This document shows positions 62,912 through 64,000 of a stretch of DNA of 64,000 bases, one piece after another. Both the position numbers and the translations under genes were made by a program. Within the stretch, counting starts at the first letter, position 1; every line of letters begins with the position of its first letter. Source of the DNA: Exilibacterium tricleocarpae. GTDB lineage: Bacteria > Pseudomonadota > Gammaproteobacteria > Pseudomonadales > Cellvibrionaceae. The notes under the pieces were generated by a model. It saw only the letters and a list, made by a program, of their open reading frames with translations. It was not told where the DNA came from and made no database searches. The stretch spans positions 62,001 to 126,000 of the forward strand of contig NZ_ML660104.1 of NCBI RefSeq assembly GCF_007004655.1, written 5' to 3'.

Positions 62912-64000
62912 ATGGGTCATCAGGCTAGCCAACATCTCCTGAAAATCTTCTCCGGGCCGCATATAGGCGCAGAGTTGTTACTGGATAAGGGTGCCTACGA
63001 CATTGGTCATAGCGACGACTGCGATATCGTATTGAATGATGAAACTATCGTGGCGAAACATGCGCGTATCGTGATTGACGATGTCGGGCATGCGGTCACG
63101 GTAAGCGCCGGGGCCCAGGCCTGGTTGAACGGTTTACCCTTAGGTCCCGACACGCGCGCTGCTTTGGGTCCGTACGAAACAGTGGCTCTCGGCACTACCT
63201 ATTTGGCAATAGGCAGGCCCGGTGGTGATTGGTCTCAGGTGCGTTTTCCGGGTCTGCTGCCGGTGCAGGCGCAAAATGACGCTGAAGGTGCCCTTGGCGA
63301 CGGCACGGCGGGAAAATTCAATAAGTTCTTTCGTCAAGCCGGACATGTGTTGAAGCGGTTGCATGAGAGACTTGCCGAAAATATACCTCGGGTTAAGTAT
63401 AAAAAATATTGGCGTGGATTGGGCGGGATCGCCGTGTTGGTGGTAACCGGTGCCACTGGTGTGCATGTTTACCATGAATACTTGCAGCCGAAGACACCCG
63501 AATCAGCCATACCTCCGGCGCACAGAGTCGCGGCAGTTCTCGCCGAGAGTGGCACCTTTACTGGGGTGCGGGCTGCGGCTACCGGGACCGGCGGTGTATT
63601 GGTACATGGTTATATTGCCGATGCTGCGCAGCACCGGGCGTTGCGCGAGCTGCTGGAGCCTTTGGATATTAAACTGGATCTATCCGTAAAAAGCGGCGCG
63701 GCCCTGGTGGAATCGGCGCAGTCTCTGATCGAAGTGCTGGGGTTTCCGGCGCTGAGAGTGATCTACCAGCCTCACGGGAAGATCGCGGTAGAGGGCTTTG
63801 TCACCAATCGCAGCCAGTGGGAAAATGCCAAACTTACACTGTTCAACGATCTTGCCGGACTACAGGCGGTAGACGACAGCGGTATTCAGGATGTGTCGAA
63901 CCGCCGCGACAGCCTGCGGGCGCGACTAAATGATCAAAACCTTTCGGACCGATTGGTTATTGCTTCGGGTGCAGATGGAACACTGAAGGCGCAAGGCGTC
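62912..64000 (+). CDS. sctD: Type III secretion inner-membrane ring protein SctD, N-terminal part (runs off window end)
   Basis: The frame is open from the ATG at 62912 to the window end (363 codons). The first ~100 residues form an FHA-like cytoplasmic domain (LKIFSGPHIGAELLLDKGAY, DIGHSDDCDIVLND, KHARIVID). A single membrane helix follows near residue 175 (GLGGIAVLVVTGATGV). The periplasmic ring-building domains come next (VLVHGYIADAAQHRALRELL, KIAVEGFVTN). This is the YscD/HrpW-like order. It starts 4 bp after sctC1, so the two are co-translated and should assemble into adjoining rings. Confidence 0.88.
   Translation, partial: MGHQASQHLLKIFSGPHIGAELLLDKGAYDIGHSDDCDIVLNDETIVAKHARIVIDDVGHAVTVSAGAQAWLNGLPLGPDTRAALGPYETVALGTTYLAIGRPGGDWSQVRFPGLLPVQAQNDAEGALGDGTAGKFNKFFRQAGHVLKRLHERLAENIPRVKYKKYWRGLGGIAVLVVTGATGVHVYHEYLQPKTPESAIPPAHRVAAVLAESGTFTGVRAAATGTGGVLVHGYIADAAQHRALRELLEPLDIKLDLSVKSGAALVESAQSLIEVLGFPALRVIYQPHGKIAVEGFVTNRSQWENAKLTLFNDLAGLQAVDDSGIQDVSNRRDSLRARLNDQNLSDRLVIASGADGTLKAQGV

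Noticed and set aside
1-64000. tRNA or rRNA genes, insertion sequences and integrase genes
   Set aside because: None recognised on either strand; absence by eye is not proof for short tRNAs.

Overview
The window looks like chromosomal DNA of a Gram-negative, probably marine gammaproteobacterium. The signs are TonB-dependent receptors, a bd-type quinol oxidase, TcdA, TatD, a remnant of the large NAD-glutamate dehydrogenase, Lrp-controlled proline catabolism and an Hrp/Rhc-like type III secretion system (T3SS). A cellvibrio- or microbulbifer-like host is only a guess; no rRNA or tRNA was seen to fix taxonomy.

Region 1 (1-13.8 kb) is mostly housekeeping and accessory metabolism. It holds the start of a TonB-dependent receptor divergent from a membrane AraC regulator, an S1/P1 nuclease, a TatD hydrolase carrying an eleven-unit hexapeptide insertion, tcdA, and a GbsR-like regulator with a short-Q-loop cytochrome bd (cydAB/cioAB). 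Next come rtcB, preceded by a micro-ORF and a nested hairpin, and then a small AT-richer block of GNAT, DUF1272 and SRPBCC genes separated by attC-like inverted repeats, which looks like a piece of integron cassette array. A class C beta-lactamase-type serine hydrolase follows.

Region 2 (13.8-34.1 kb) is one giant gene for a 6455-residue RHS/YD-repeat protein. It contains a beta-sandwich insertion, Fn3-like modules, a ~2.9-kb internal tandem duplication, two LysM-like domains, a hydrophobic segment and a C-terminal PD-(D/E)XK-type nuclease domain. A 293-aa candidate immunity gene follows 21 nt downstream. The simplest reading is a polymorphic toxin/immunity pair of unusual size.

Region 3 (34.2-44.2 kb) is a proline module: a TonB-dependent receptor, putP, a collapsed NAD-glutamate dehydrogenase pseudogene, an Lrp-family regulator and putA lacking the ribbon-helix-helix repressor domain.

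Region 4 (44.4-53.6 kb) holds three tandem paralogous hybrid histidine kinases of the 7TMR-DISM type, the degraded tail of a fourth, and a NarL/FixJ response regulator. A conserved element around TAGTCC...GCGTAT lies upstream of kinase 1, between kinase 3 and the regulator, and upstream of the gdh remnant/putP operon, suggesting one shared regulon.

Region 5 (53.6-64 kb) is a T3SS locus cut by the window edge: sctQRSTU on the minus strand, divergent from a LuxR-type regulator with a dead receiver, a RimL-like acetyltransferase, two harpin-like Gly/Ser/Pro-rich proteins flanking a 75-aa helical protein, a short SctC carrying only secretin N-domains (rhizobial RhcC1-like split secretin), and the start of sctD. 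The SctU autocleavage motif NPTH is absent. A 19-bp motif is repeated upstream of the first harpin-like gene and of the 75-aa gene.
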